Assembly (NCBI GenBank): GCA_030278955.1
Contig: JAOANR010000002.1
Location: forward strand, 22,740,057 to 22,804,056
Source of the DNA: Hygrophila difformis
Taxonomy: Eukaryota > Streptophyta > Magnoliopsida > Lamiales > Acanthaceae
Direction: 5' to 3'
Length of the DNA: 64,000 nt
Positions 31,371-43,797 of the stretch are shown here, one piece after another. How positions within the stretch are numbered: the first letter of the stretch is position 1; each line of letters starts with the position of its first letter. A model generated the notes under the pieces. That model saw only the letters and a program-made list of their open reading frames with translations. It was not told the origin of the DNA and did not search any database. The position numbers and the translations under genes are program-made.

Positions 31371-33719
31371 CTATTCCATATCAAAGGTGATTTCCTCGCC
31401 ATCGACCCTCAATGTGACCTTTCCAGATTTAGCGTCAATTAGTGCACCACCAGTGGCCAGGAATGGGCGTCCAAGGATAAATGGCATTTCAGAATCTTCT
31501 TCAATGTCAAGGATAATGAAGTCAACCGGGAAGAGAACCTGGCCGGTTTTGACCACAACATCCTTGAGGATTCCTACGGGCTGAGTGATTGATCTGTCTG
31601 CGAGCTGCAGTCTCATCTTGATTGGTTGAATCTCTCCAAGCTTAAGGCGGATTGCCATAGCTAGTGGCATCACATTGATGCTCGATCCTAAATCACAAAG
31701 CCCCATACTCACTTTGGCCTTTCCGAATTGTACTGGAAGTGTGCAGCATCCGGGGTCCTCTTTCTTTTCGGGCAATCTCCTCTGAACTATGGCATTGCAT
31801 GTGCTGTTGAGAATAATCACCTCCTCTTGCTCGACCTGCCTTTTTCCTGAAATCAATTCTTTCAAGAACTTAGCATAGATGGGCATTTCGGAAATCATTT
31901 CTGTGAGAGGAATGGTTATCTCTACAGACTTTAATCGTTCCAGAAATTTCTTGAATTTAAGATCATGTTCCTTATTTTTAAGACGTGCAGCATAAGGAAT
32001 CCTAGGCATGTACTTGTTATTATCTACTTGTTTTTGTGGCAAAGGGAAGGAAGTTGTACCTCCACCTGTACCCTTATCTGTTTCAGCCGCTTCAGGTGCA
32101 GCGTCAGTCTGCAGATTGGCTGTCTCTTTCTCGGCTTCCTTTTCATTCTCCTCAATATCACTTTCCAGTTCATTTTCTTGTATCAATTTCTCCTTGCCCT
32201 TGGGTCCTTCCAGAATTTTGCCAGATTTTAGTGTGATGGCTTTACACTGAGGATTTTTCTCAGCTGTGCTAGGTAGAGTTCCTTGGTCTCTTTTCTGCAT
32301 TTCCTTGGCCATTTGTGTAACCTGCGTCTCCACATTCCGGATAGAGGACTGCAACTGAGTGTTGATTTCCTTTTGACTGGTGATGAAGTCAGTCATGAGG
32401 GTCTCTAATCTGGAAGGGGGTTTCTGCTGGTTCTGGTTCCAATTCTGGTTCTGACCTTGGTTTTGACCAAACTGATTATGATTTGGGACAAACTGATTCT
32501 GTGGCTGCTGAAAGTTTTGGAAATTTTGGTTTTGAGGTGGCCTAGCTAGAATCTGAGGCTGAAAGCCTGGGTTAAAGTGCTGGGGCCTTGGTTGGTTGAA
32601 CTGTTGAGGCTGGGTCAACAGGTGGGAATTCAAAGCATTGTTGTTGGAATATGAAAGGTTCGGGTGCCGGTTTTGGAAGCCACTTGCATAGTTACAGCTT
32701 TCATTCGCCACTTGCTGACAGGACTCGGTGGGATGCGGGCCTTGGAAAGTCCCGCAAACAGCTTCAGCATTTTGAGCCTGTGTAGAGCTCCCAGCTTCCT
32801 GATTCAAGGCCAAGACGGCCACTTGGTCTTTCAGTTTGTCCAGTTCGGATTTCCCTACTGTACCTACATCACATAAACCACGAGAGGGAGGGGAATTAAC
32901 ATCATCAGAAAGAACAGATCTATTTACGCTCATCGCTTCGATCTTGGCCCAAGCTTGATCCATGGGAATGTATAGCAGGTGTTGACCACCACCAGCATCA
33001 AGCATGTTCTTCCATGCTGGGGTCAAACCGCTATAGAACTTTCTCAATTTCTCCCACTCATGGAAACCATGCTGGGGGCATTTCCTGAGCAAGTTGAAGA
33101 ACCGTTCCTTTGCATCATACAGGGACTCGTTTGGTTTCATCTTGAATTCCGCAATCTTAGAGCGGCATTCATCCACCTTGGACTCCGGGAAGTACTTTGT
33201 CAAGAAATTTCTGATCACGTCTTCCCATGCAGACTTCTGATTCACGGGCAGTGATTTGTACCATGTTCTCGCCCCGCTAGTCAGAGAGAAAGGAAACAGC
33301 CTCAATCGAATGGTGTTAGCAGATACATTCTGGTTTTTGATCGTATCACACAATTCTAGGAAAGTCTGCAAATGATCATGGGGATCTTCATGATTTGCTC
33401 CTGCGAACTGGTTGCTCTGAACAAGATTGATGAGGGCCGGCTTTAATTCGAAATTCCTGGCCAAGAATGGAGCTTGTCCAGGAATGTTCAAATACGGTTC
33501 CAGAATGGGCTGCATATAGTCAGTTGTGGCTGCCTGTTGATTGTTCCCTGGCCCTCCTTGGTATTGCTGTGGGTAAAAGTTCTGATTCGGATAGTAATTT
33601 CTGGGATCATTGAAATCGTTAGGGTTAGGATGATTCTGGTTTTGGTTAAACTGGGGGTCTGGAAATTGAGGGTTCTGAAAATTTTGGTTATTTGGATTAT
33701 TCTGGTTAAGTGGGTTGTT
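31371..33719 (-). pseudogene. gag-pro: Athila-like Gag and protease segment
   Basis: The frame is open from just after a TAA at 33722-33720 to a UAG at 31373-31371. The first ATG in it is at 33515, but the frame belongs to the longer gag frame that begins at 34070. Gag capsid marks are GARTWYKSLPVNQKSAWEDV, KYFPESKVDECRSKI and ESLYDAKERFFNLLRKCPQH. An Asn/Gln-rich stretch and a coiled-coil-like segment follow. Near the end the aspartic protease site CDLGSSINVMP sits before LILDIEEDSEMPFILGRPFL-type text. The single UAG before the reverse transcriptase is either a mutation or a read-through signal. Confidence 0.85.
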
Positions 33720-34070
33720 TTAGGGGTTTTGGTGGTTTGGGTTGGGTGGAGGTATCTCGAAGGGTTGCTGCTCGAGATTTGGGGGGTTCTCACCTCCCTG
33801 AATGACCTGAGGGGGGAGATCCTCCAAGTTCTCATCATCAACGTCTTCTGGGTCCTCCTGGATGTTTTGGAGTGGTGGGTTAAGTGGAATGTTTGGGGGA
33901 TTGCCATGGTTATCCGCCATGTCTGAGATGTCACTGCTTGTGCTTGGAGAGAGTAGAGCTTGTCTTTCCCGTTCCTTTCTTTGTCTAGCTTCCGCCCTCA
34001 GACGACGAGCTGTTTTCTCGATCTCTGCGTTGAACGGGATCTCGGCTGGAGTCTCCTTTCTCTTTTGCAT
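33720..34070 (-). pseudogene. gag: Athila-like Gag N-terminal segment, ended by in-frame stop
   Basis: It starts at ATG 34070 (MQKRKETPAEIPFNAEIEKT), charged at first and then Pro/Asn-rich. A TAA at 33722-33720 stops it, and the same frame stays open beyond, so this is a nonsense change in the first part of gag. The start lies about 140 bases after the primer site. Confidence 0.75.
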
Positions 34071-34210
34071 AGAACAGAGGTCTTAGCTATGACAGTACCT
34101 GCACATTCCCCAGGTTAGAATCGGTTTCGGGGTGAATATTTATATTTATATGTATAAGCTAACTAGGAGTAATGAGGAATGTAATTCTCTAATAAAATGG
34201 CGCTGCATCC

Positions 34211-34228
34211 TCCCCGACAACGGCACCA
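34211..34228 (-). other. Primer binding site (tRNA-Asp type)
   Basis: On the minus strand TGGTGCCGTTGTCGGGGA follows the LTR directly. It matches the Asp-tRNA primer site common in Athila/Tat elements except for two positions, both of which look like C-to-T changes. Confidence 0.85.
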
Positions 34229-36717
34229 TGAAACTTTTGACAATTTCCCACACGAGTATTTTCGAAATAATGGAACCCCGGTTTTGATTTTATTTAATGA
34301 AAATCATTTTATGAAGGCGGAGTTAGGATTAGGGATATATTTATAGGTTGTCACGTTTTTATTACTCGTGTTAAGAAACTGTGGCCCGAAAGCGCACGGT
34401 GTCAAAAATTGCAGTAATTTATAGTAAGTCCGGATCATTCACTGGAGGATGTGCAATAGAAGCAGCGCCCACGTCGTTTTACTAGATTTTCCATTCGTAT
34501 TGCTCCAATGGGTTTGAAAAGTTACTAACAACTACTGGCATGAATTTAAACTAAACTATGAAAGCGTTTAAATTTATTCTACAAAGCAAATAAGTCTATT
34601 CTAAAAAGCGGGTAAGGTTATTCTAAAAATACAATAAATACTATCTATGAAAGCAAGGAAGAAATTACATTATGCCAGCCGTGAAGCTGAATCATAATGT
34701 AGACAGAAAGGACAGAAAGAAAAGAATGAAAATTGGACAAGATTTAGATAAGGCAATATTAAACTTCCATTTTTATACACAGACCTTTGCTTGGGATAAT
34801 TCTATCAGATAGCTAATTCTCATGCCCTCAATACTGCGTTCCCTTTAACAGACAGGTACTTACAGCGTGAGTTTACATGTTCTTAAGACCGCAGATTCTA
34901 AGATACCACAGATTTGTAACTGCCCTGGCCTGGGTATGTTACTTCATCTGTGGTGGATAAGCAACACCTGACAAATCATTTATTGACATGCCAAGTACTA
35001 CTATCATTCTCCCATGTCACACCCAAAGATTCTAATTAAGCCCTAAACTATCCCTTAACTATCAGTCCTAGTAGCAGTTACACAATCATCAATACAACCG
35101 AGTGACCTCTAAAGAAAGCAGTTAGAAGAAAGCGGTAAAGAAAGCAGTAGAGAAAGCATTTAAAACCTATCACTCGGAGGTTTTGAAGATCTGACCCTGG
35201 TAGTAAAAGACAGCTCCCCATCAGAATGAAGGGGTATGGATCAAGAATTCGCGGCTCTTGGTGAACTACTTGTGCGTTCACTTCCTTCCGGGTGGTTTAT
35301 GAGATACAAACTAATGAAACGAACTAACTAGTTAGTTCGTTCCGGATGCACTCACTCAGGACTCAAAAGTAGGCTTTGGCAAGAGAGGATAGCAGTTGAA
35401 AGAAAACTCAACCCTATCTTAGAAAATAACTAAGGCCTGGATGATGTTCCTCTAAGATTATTTACTACACTGTATTTGAGTCCAAGTGGACCCCATCTCG
35501 GTGTAATATTTAATCTTAGATTCCCAACAAGCAGCAATTTTGGAAAATAGTGAGTTTGAAAACCATTCCCTAAACAGGTACTAGACTCTCAATTAAAACA
35601 CAGATCCTTTCGGTCTAGATGAGACCTAATCGCTGACTCTGTTTCTAATTTCCCGAAATCAACCCTTGATAGAATATGAATTAGTCATAACTGAAGAGTT
35701 TATCCCTTACTCAGATCCGGATTTTATAAAGAGATTTTTGTTGAAAACTTAATATGCAATATCTGTTTTAATCCTATGCTTCTATTGTCCAAGGGAAGGA
35801 TCCCAAAATACTATAGACCACAATAGTACATAATATTATCATGCATAAGGATATATGGAAGTATAAAATTAATTGACCCAAAATATAGATGCGGGTCTAG
35901 ACAGAAGGTGGAACACAGAGTTGAAGTGGTCGGGAGACCAAAGTAAGGGCAGAATAATTGGGTGGACTGTAAACATCTACTATCCAATTTCCCAATTACT
36001 CGGATGGAGCGAATTTAGACAGCTTAGGCCCTATAATGGCAGTGTCAATGCTAGTTGGGCCTCCACTGTCTGTGAATTCGGATAAAAACCTACATGCTTC
36101 CTCTCTGCAGTACGTATCAGCTAATGTTGACAGACATTAGCAGAGTTTTATTACAGATTGGAATTTGGGTTTGGAAATTAAGATAAATAAAATAAAACTG
36201 TATCCGGATGGGAATCAGTTGAGCAGCTATTATAGTCCCGGATGGACGAACCGCCAAGGCTTCCACTGACTGCCATCCAGACCATGCAAAATAACACTTA
36301 GTAACTAATACTCAGAATACGAGCTAGTTATCCGTGAGGGAATACCCGCCAACATTAGTCTGATGTATCCTTTACTAAGTGTTACACACAATACACAAAA
36401 GACAAGATAAAATGAAATAAAGAGAAGAGCTTGCATGAGAGACATTGGTTTCTCATGCAAGGTAATGGAATTAATCCATAATTGATGACTTGAATAATTC
36501 CTCCTACCATAATTAATTACAGTCCGGATTATCTGTTTAAGACATCATGATTGTGTTTATAGAAAATTGTTTTAATGACAATTGAACAAAGATCCTTTAA
36601 TCACAACAATTAATGATTTACTTATTGCTAATTAGAATCACCAATCATTAATGACTAGAGGGTTCAATTAATTAATGATGGAAATGGAGAATGGAAAATC
36701 TGCATGAAAATGCTGAT

Positions 36718-37182
36718 TACGGCGCTAAACAGATGTTACGACGCTATCCTAGGATAGCGCCGTGATGGTAGCGTCGTCATGGGTTGGTGCAAGAGAGATT
36801 AAATTTTGGATTAAAAGGGGTATTTACGACGCTATACACTGAACTACGGCGCTATACTAGTATAGCGTCGTCGGTGTAGCGTCGTAGGTGGTTTGAGAAA
36901 TAAGAGGTTTTTTGGAAAAAAGAAGAGATATTACGGCGCTAAAAATTAAATGACGACGCTATCCTAGGATAGCGTCGTAAGGATAGTGCCGTAGGTGGGT
37001 TCTATGAGAAAGGATTTTTGAGGACCTACGGCTCTAAACGAAAATTACGACGCTATCTGAGGATAGCGCCGTTGGTTTAGTGCCGTAGGGCAAAATTTTG
37101 TTTAAGTTCTGGGCAACTACGGCGCTATACCTCACCTACGATGCTATCCAAGGATAGCGCCGTAGGGCGGTTAGCGTCGTAG
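36718..37182. repeat. Five nested-hairpin units in the 5' LTR
   Basis: LTR counterpart of 22733-23198, with the same unit order and spacing and a few transitions. Confidence 0.88.
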
Positions 37183-37903
37183 CTAGCCCAGAAATATGTT
37201 GTTGTTCGGGTGATGCAATCTCTGCGATTGCAAACCCTATTTTCGAGTTAATGGCTCACAAATGCATGAAAATGAAACAACAAGCTAAGAACAGTGGAGG
37301 TAAAATGCAATAAATGCAAAACAGTGAATAAAACTATGCTAAACTACACACTCATGAACCACAAACCCAAATGAGGGTTTTCAATCAACATTCATGCATG
37401 AATCCCAAAATAAAAGACAAACAACACAAAACCCACATAAACAGTAAGATAAAATGACCAAATGGTCATGAAATAAAAAACAAAGCATTAAATCCATGGA
37501 CCCATGTCCATTTCATGATTTTGGGATACTTTCATGATTAACTTCCCATTTTATAACAAATGGTTTGATAATACCCATCATTTGAGTATTTCAAACCTAA
37601 ATAGAGGTTTAACAAAACTATAAATAATGAAAACAGTGGCTATCCTAAACTGGAAGTCACAAAATAACACTAATCTAACAAAATACAAACTAAACTAAGC
37701 TGACTACATGCATAATGTAAATAATACAAGAAAAATAAACCTAACTAGCTAACTACCTCTACACTATTCTCAAGAACAGCTCCTGATTGCCTTCAAGTGG
37801 AATGTGGTGAAGTGACAAGACCAGGGAGTCAACACCCTTTATATAGGCGAGAAACCCTAGGCCCATGGGCCCCCAGGCCTTGAAATTTGAATTCTGGCAA
37901 GGC

Positions 37904-38170
37904 TTACGACGCTATAGATGGCTTACGGCGCTATCCTTGCTACGACGCTATAGGTGTAGCGTCGTAGTCTTCCATCCCAAAGACACTCTTGCTTCTGAAT
38001 GGACAGCCTACGACGCTATCCTTGCCTACGGCGCTATGCTTGATTACGGCGCTATCCATGCTGAGCGCCGTCCGCTCCTCTTCAGACTGCTGCTTTGATT
38101 TCCTCCTACAGCGCTAGACCAAGCTACGGCGCTATCCATGCATAGCGTCGTAGTTGTGTCTAGTGTCGTA
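37904..38170. repeat. Three hairpin units in the 5' LTR
   Basis: LTR counterpart of 23921-24186. Some decamers differ by G/A or C/T in the degenerate position, for example TACGACGCTA here for TACGGCGCTA there. Confidence 0.88.
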
Positions 38171-38757
38171 ATATCCTGTAAAATCACTTTTTGTGGGTTT
38201 TTCATTTCTTTTCCCATCTTTTTGTTTCCTTTTTCTTTTCTTTTCTTTTTCTCATGTTTTTTGATTTTTCTAACATAAATATGTAACAAAATTACACATT
38301 TATGTATTTTTCATACCAGCTCAATATTTTACAATTATGCATAAATCAGTCCAATTCAACTGCTCTCTTATTTAATATAAGACCGGAATGCGATCAAATG
38401 CCCGTTTCAGACACGGAAATGGATTGAAAATAATGGACATTTTTTGCCATTATCAGTGCTCATTAATGGATTTTGATTTCGTCGAATGAAAGCATTGAAG
38501 AAGATGAAGCTGCACGTTTTTGGAACCCACCAAGCTCAACACCATTTTTGTCTCACTCCACCTCTCACATCAATGGGTCAGAAAAAGGACAAAAGGTAAG
38601 GGGTTTCTTGTAATTTCACACTCTATTTTGATTATTGATTTAAAAATAAAGGGTGGGGCCTAAATCAGGATGTATTTCGTATTTTGGTACTAATACGGAA
38701 TGTATTTGGTATGCTGGCCTTACTTTAGGAGAACTTTGGAGTGGTGGCCTTTTTTAA

Positions 38758-39414
38758 TAATAATCCCTAGAATTATAGTGGAAAATAAAACTAAATAATA
38801 ACGCACATGTAACAACTCTCAATAGAAATTTAATTGAGATGGGGATTTGACTAAATAGTCAAGAGTTCACTATCTTCCAACCTTATGGTTAGATGTTTGA
38901 TTCCCCACCCACCGCTCATCCCTCCTTTTATCCCTTCGTAATTTATGTGGTATGAGCTCCCACCACTCATTTATCTGGCCAATGACTTTGCCAAAAAAAA
39001 AAAAAGTTGAATGAGCTGATTTTTTAGGAAGATAACAGGTCTCCAATTTTGGGAGGGAAGATGTAAAAATCTTTATGAAATTTTTTTTGGATATATGAAA
39101 TCATTATGAATTTGTTTAATATGTGTATATATGCGTTTAATTTATTTCTTGTTTTATATAAATAAAAATAAAAGTAGGCCCCAAATAGTTAGGGCCTTGA
39201 ACCCCTATTTGGATGCCATATTCGATTAAATTCGAGTTCGAATTCGAATCTAAATTTTGCTATCCGATCGGATAATTGGAGGATACGGATACGAATATCA
39301 AAAGCTAGATACGGAACCGAATATGGGATGTTAAAATATCTGTCCTTATCTGGATATTTATATATATTTCATATATTATAATTATATTATATTAAATATA
39401 GAATAAATAAATAA
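38758..39414. other. Unassigned DNA between MULE and Helitron
   Basis: AT-rich with an A run near 38994-39005. No gene is recognisable. Confidence 0.4.
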
Positions 39415-40789
39415 TCTATATATTATTAAAACCATTAGTGGTCAACCAAGTCAACATTTAATGTGGTGTCTCCATTCTAAATTTTCAATTTTCTTAGATT
39501 TTTGTCTTTTCTATTAATTAAATTTAGATTTTTGTATTTGTTATTTATTTATACTATTTTTTATGTCAAAATATTTATTGATTTGGATATGGAAATCCTC
39601 ATTTCCATTTTTAAAAAAGATATGAAATTTTTAATTTATATGGAATTCCCATAATTACCACTTTTAAAAGATTTAAAATTTAAAATTTTGCATATTTACA
39701 TTTATTTATATTAGATTTTGGTTTTTGTTTTATTATATTAGATTTAAAATTTAAAATTTTGCATATTTACATTTATTTTATTCCAACAATTTTTTATTTT
39801 TACACAATTTTCAGTCTTTAAAAGATATAAAATTTTTAACTTATATGGAATTCCTACAATTTTTAGCTTTTAAAAGATTTTAAATTTCAATTTTGAATTT
39901 ATTTATTTATTTATTTTAGATTTTTGCATTGTATTATTATTTTAGATTTTTGCATTATTTATTTATTTATTTTAGATTTTGCATAGTTTTATTCACATAA
40001 TTTTCAGTTTAAAAAATATGTGAAATTTTTAATTTATATGGAATTAAGATATGGTTTGACACATTGTTATTAATTGGTTATTTTTTATTCGAAATGTCAA
40101 AAAATTAAAGCGAGACATAAATAATGGGATGAAATTAGTATTATTTATTTTATTTACATAAAAAAATAAAAAGAAAAACTTAAATAGGCTACAAGAGGGA
40201 TGTGATTTCCATTTTTGGACCATAATGAGGCTATTTGAACAACATGCGGTCCGCTTTGACCCTTTTTGTGGGTCCGACAGCCTTGAAGTGGCCCAAAATT
40301 GTAAATGAAAAAATAATGGTTAAAATCTGAAAATTGATCATTCTGATGGCCTAAAAAAATTATTATCTCTAAAAATAGTACAAAACGATTATAATTATTA
40401 AGGGAAATGTGAAAATTCATATTCTTTGGATAATTGGTTTAAAGTAAATTAATTATTTTCATAAAACATATTATAAATAAAAGAATCTGGTGTATAAAGA
40501 GTTATTGTGAGTACGAATAGATCCATCACTAAATAAAGAAAAATTTTATTTTTAATATATTTTTAAGAAATAATTCATTAGGTTATATTTTAACAGATTT
40601 GTAATTGACGGAATAACAAATAATATAGCTTTATTACGAATTGAAAGGCTAATTGCTGCAAATTATATAAGTTTGAAAATTTTCTCCGGAATATGCCGAT
40701 ACTGAATTAAGTTTTAACGTCTGAAACATATAATCTATTGATACTAGAACAGACATATTATAATAAGGAAGAGATGGAGGTGGGTCATG

Positions 40790-41937
40790 CTAAGCTATTA
40801 TCTTTCTTGATTGATGAACGTAATAATGTTTATAATAAAATAATGTCTGTAGTTGATAGTGATGATGTTTGATTTTTATTTTCTTTACGTGGTGGAAATG
40901 ATAAGACATTTATCAATAATTTATCTAGAAAACATTATGTATAACCCTTCGTGGAAGAGGTGATATGGTGCTGCCTGTAGCAATCAGTGGAATAGCATCC
41001 AGTGGACTGCATATTCTAAATTTAGTATTCAACTAGATTGTGACGATAATTCTACTTGCAAAAAACTTACTCCATAAAATTATTTAACCTCTCTTCTCAA
41101 TAAAACAAAACTCATTATTTGGGATGAAAATTCTTAATTGGTAGAATGATTATGAGACATTCTGAATTAACCAAATTCTCCATTTGATTTTAGAGGGAAA
41201 AATTCTCATCTCACAGTTTGTTTTATTATGACTATTAGAAAAAAAAACTCAATGTCAATTTTTAAAGAAAGTTGGGCTTTATTTTCAAAACAAGTTTTTA
41301 CCCGTGTCAGTGATATGTTGTAATATCTCGTGTGACTGGAAAGAGAGGATTTGAAGTAATATGTAATTAAAATGGATTAACTTAATATACTACAAGAAAT
41401 ATTGTTTACAATGAAAATTATACTACCTCCGTCTCAATATATTTGTTACGAATGGTTTTTTGGCACTATTCACTGTTTAACTTTGATTCGAATTTTTATC
41501 ATAGCTATGTAAGAAAAAACATAGTCAAGTGGGATCTTGTTAGATTCGTCTAATCTTGTAGTTTTTGACAATTAACTTTTTTATAACTTTTCGTTGTACA
41601 CAATTTAAGTTATTAACCGTTAAAAATGTGTATCGGCATACGTGCTGGGTGGGTCCGTAACAAAAATAGTGAGATGGAGGAAGTATATGATAGAAATTTG
41701 CACAATGAATATTTCATATACGCGATGGTAATTGGTAAAGCTGGTATTGATCTTGGAGATGTACAATTAGATGTGACATTTTCAGATGATATTTTTATAA
41801 AATACTACGGAAGATCATACTATATCAGTATTTGTTCAGAGTACTTAGCAAATATGAACTGCACCATTTCAAATCCAGATATTTTTAAAGATTATGTTAT
41901 ATTAACCCATACTAATGATTGCTCATACGATCAATGA
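40790..41937 (+). pseudogene. Helitron PIF1-type helicase remnant, copy 1
   Basis: Traces in order: ERNNVYNKIMSVVDS (start of the helicase domain, about 40817-40862), LRGGNDKTF where GGTGKT is expected (Walker A, near 40890-40915), IIWDE (Walker B region, near 41113-41128), and after the MITE at 41423-41683 a C-terminal block GKAGIDLGDVQ, FSDDIFIKYYG, DYVILTHTND. Many stops and indels break it. The 41626-41937 frame starts inside the MITE, so its first residues are not helicase. Confidence 0.7.
41423..41683. mobile_element. Stowaway-like MITE, copy D (inside Helitron)
   Basis: 261 bp between TA dinucleotides (41421-41422, 41684-41685). Ends are CTACCTCCGTCTCAATATA and, inward from the right, CTTCCTCCATCTCACTATT. 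It is closest to copy C. The duplicated Helitron segment near 42515-42530 lacks it and shows the empty site. Confidence 0.9.
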
Positions 41938-42230
41938 TTACATCATGGAACATATATCTACAAATGAAAATATATATATATATATATCAGTTCTAACAAT
42001 ATTTATCAAGATGATGAAAGCATAAGTAAAGCCAATAAATTATTTTCACTGAAATATCTAAACACAATCAATTGTTCTGGATTACCGAAAAATATAGTTG
42101 AATTAGGGTTGCATAGTCATGCATCTTAGGAATATAGATCCATCAAATAAATTATGCAATGGAAGTATGTTGATCGTAACTAAGATGCATAAAAATATAA
42201 TTGAGGTTAAATTAATTTTCAAAAAACCAT

Positions 42231-42760
42231 GAAAATAGAAAATTCTTGATTGGTAGAATAATTATGAGTCTCTCTGATTTAATCAAATTCTCCATTCGAT
42301 TTCAGATGAGAAAATTCTCACTCGCGGTTTGTTTTGCTATGATTATAAAAAAGTCAATGTCAATCTTTAAAAAATGTTGGACTTTATCTTCCAAATCCAG
42401 TTTTAGCCATTAACAGTTATGTTGCAATATTTCGTGTCACTAGCAAGATGTGACTTAAAGTATTAATATACAATTAAGAATGATTAACTCAACATACCAC
42501 AAGAAATATTTACAATGAAATTTATATATGACAAAAAATTTACAAAATTGATACTTGATGTAGGTGATGGTAAAGCTGTTATTGAATTTGGAGATGTACA
42601 ATCAGTTGTGACATTTCCGGATGATATTCTTATAAACTCTACAGTGATCCTATAACGGCAATCTTTTATAGTACATATACAAATATAAACTGCACCACTT
42701 ATAATACAGACATTTTTAAGGATAGTGTTATACTAGCCCTTACCAATAAGATTTTCAACA
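42231..42760 (+). pseudogene. Helitron helicase remnant, copy 2 (internal duplication)
   Basis: This repeats 41124-41937 without the MITE: AAATTCTTGATTGGTAGAAT matches AAATTCTTAATTGGTAGAAT, and the C-terminal block recurs as LDVGDGKAVIEFGDVQ and FPDDILI with stops. The Helitron therefore holds two degenerate copies of the same helicase part. Confidence 0.75.
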
Positions 42761-43104
42761 ATGAAATTTTCAGCAAATTGCGGGGGAATTTTTCATCTTA
42801 TGCTTAATACTTATATTTAAAAATTGTTTTATTTTAATTTTAATTTCAAATTAAATAAAAATATTATTTTAATAATTATTTTTATTGATATGTTAGGTTT
42901 GTACCGGATAAACTAGCCACAGAAGCTAAATAAGACGGTATAATATGATTTCTTTATTAGTTTTAAAAATAATTAAATTATATTATCATATACTCCTCTT
43001 TCGAATCTATATAAAATCATTACATATTTTTCATTACTCAAAATACAATTTATTATTAATTTATATAATATAAATATAAATATTATATAAAATATATAAA
43101 TATG

Positions 43105-43123
43105 CCCGTCGAGTCTCGACGGG
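43105..43123 (+). terminator. Helitron 3' terminal hairpin
   Basis: CCCGTCGAG-T-CTCGACGGG, nine-base complementary arms ending 11 bases before the 3' boundary. In Helitrons this hairpin signals the end of rolling-circle transfer. Confidence 0.88.
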
Positions 43124-43134
43124 TTTTATGCTAG

Positions 43135-43451
43135 TATATTTATATTCTATTAAAACTTTAGTCTAAGCTTACAACCAAATTCAGAATTTCAATCACTCTG
43201 TAAGCTCTAAGCCTGTAATCGTCTTCTTCATCTGAATCATATTTTTAATTAATTAATACTCTTAACTATCTGAGGACATTAATTTGGAGGCAGTTGATGT
43301 TAGTGGCTGTGGAGGAGGTAATGAAGACAATAATTTGCCCGTTCTCTTGAAAAAAATACTCTTAACTATGTTCGTTGGACTACATCCAGAAGATTCCGAT
43401 AATCACTAAAGATATTACTGTCCTATATTTTGTTATTGCATTTTTGGGTCA
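43135..43451. other. Unassigned DNA between Helitron and LINE relics
   Basis: No recognisable gene or repeat. Confidence 0.4.
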
Positions 43452-43462
43452 ATTAGCAGCTT

Positions 43463-43655
43463 TTTTTTTTTTTTTGGTAACAGCCATAAAGGCAAGCAAA
43501 AGAAGAAAAAGAAAAAAAAACAACCGAAGAAAGTAAGCCTAACTACGGACCACTCATGTCCTCAAATATCGTCGACCATCACAATCTCGTGCCAAGATTG
43601 CCTCGAGTCCATCTGGCGGGAATGCCCAAGTAGTGTAAAACTGTTCCAACGACGC
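43463..43655 (-). mobile_element. 5'-truncated LINE tail
   Basis: 193 bp flanked by the 11-bp duplication ATTAGCAGCTT (43452-43462, 43656-43666). Its minus strand ends in a poly-A (T run 43461-43475). The sequence resembles the 3' end of the larger LINE at 43798 onward (GCCATAAA near the tail; AAGTAGTGTAAAACTG versus AAGTGGTAAAGAACTG). Confidence 0.8.
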
Positions 43656-43797
43656 ATTAGCAGCTTATTTTGAATAATTTGCTTGTTGCCTAATTAGTAA
43701 TTGAGGGGAATTATAATTTCTGAACATGTGCGAGTCAATCTATTGTCAATGTCTATTTAATTTTATGTGTTTGTGGGGTTAGTTGTCTACAGTTCAC

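Larger units (their letters stand above)
20244..38455 (-). mobile_element. Athila-like Ty3/gypsy retrotransposon, 18.2 kb
   Basis: Two LTRs (20244-24471 and 34229-38455) enclose a 9.76-kb internal region, with perfect target duplication GTGCT at 20239-20243 and 38456-38460. The element reads on the minus strand: LTR, Asp-type primer site (34228-34211), gag and protease, reverse transcriptase and RNase H, a deleted integrase, then a long 3' region with an F-box fragment and hairpin units. The gag and pol motifs and the primer type point to the Athila/Tat group. Two stops interrupt the gag-pol frame and the integrase core is missing, so it is not autonomous now. Its LTRs of about 4.2 kb seem long for this group. 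Confidence 0.93.
34229..38455 (-). repeat. Athila-like 5' LTR
   Basis: 4227 bp, aligned end to end with 20244-24471. Differences inside the hairpin units are mostly C/T or G/A changes at CG sites. Confidence 0.93.
16086..38757 (-). mobile_element. Decayed Mutator-like element (MULE), split by Athila-like insertion
   Basis: Two outer segments are inverted copies. The left reads AAAAGGCCACATCCACTAA and, further in, AAGGCCAGCATACCAAA. Inward from the right end near 38757 the text reads AAAAGGCCACCACTCCAAAG and, further in, AAGGCCAGCATACCAAA. Similarity covers at least 50 bp, as in MULE terminal repeats. Between them, on the minus strand, lies a transposase remnant with the MULE zinc knuckle (19301-19885). 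Removing the Athila-like insertion leaves about 4.5 kb. No 9-bp target duplication was found, so the exact ends are uncertain. Confidence 0.55.
39415..43134 (+). mobile_element. Helitron, decayed autonomous type
   Basis: It starts TCTATATATTATTAAAA after an A and ends CTAG before a T, the A/T insertion pattern of plant Helitrons. Just before the end, CCCGTCGAG (43105-43113) and CTCGACGGG (43115-43123) form a strong hairpin, followed by TTTTATG and CTAG. The interior holds remnants of a PIF1-type helicase (about 40790-42760), so it derives from a Rep-helicase element. No intact Rep domain was seen. Segment 39430-40740 is AT-rich with no recognisable gene. Confidence 0.87.

Noticed and set aside
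41626..41937. 103-codon frame as an intact small gene
   Set aside because: Its start lies in a Stowaway MITE and its end is a fragment of Helitron helicase.
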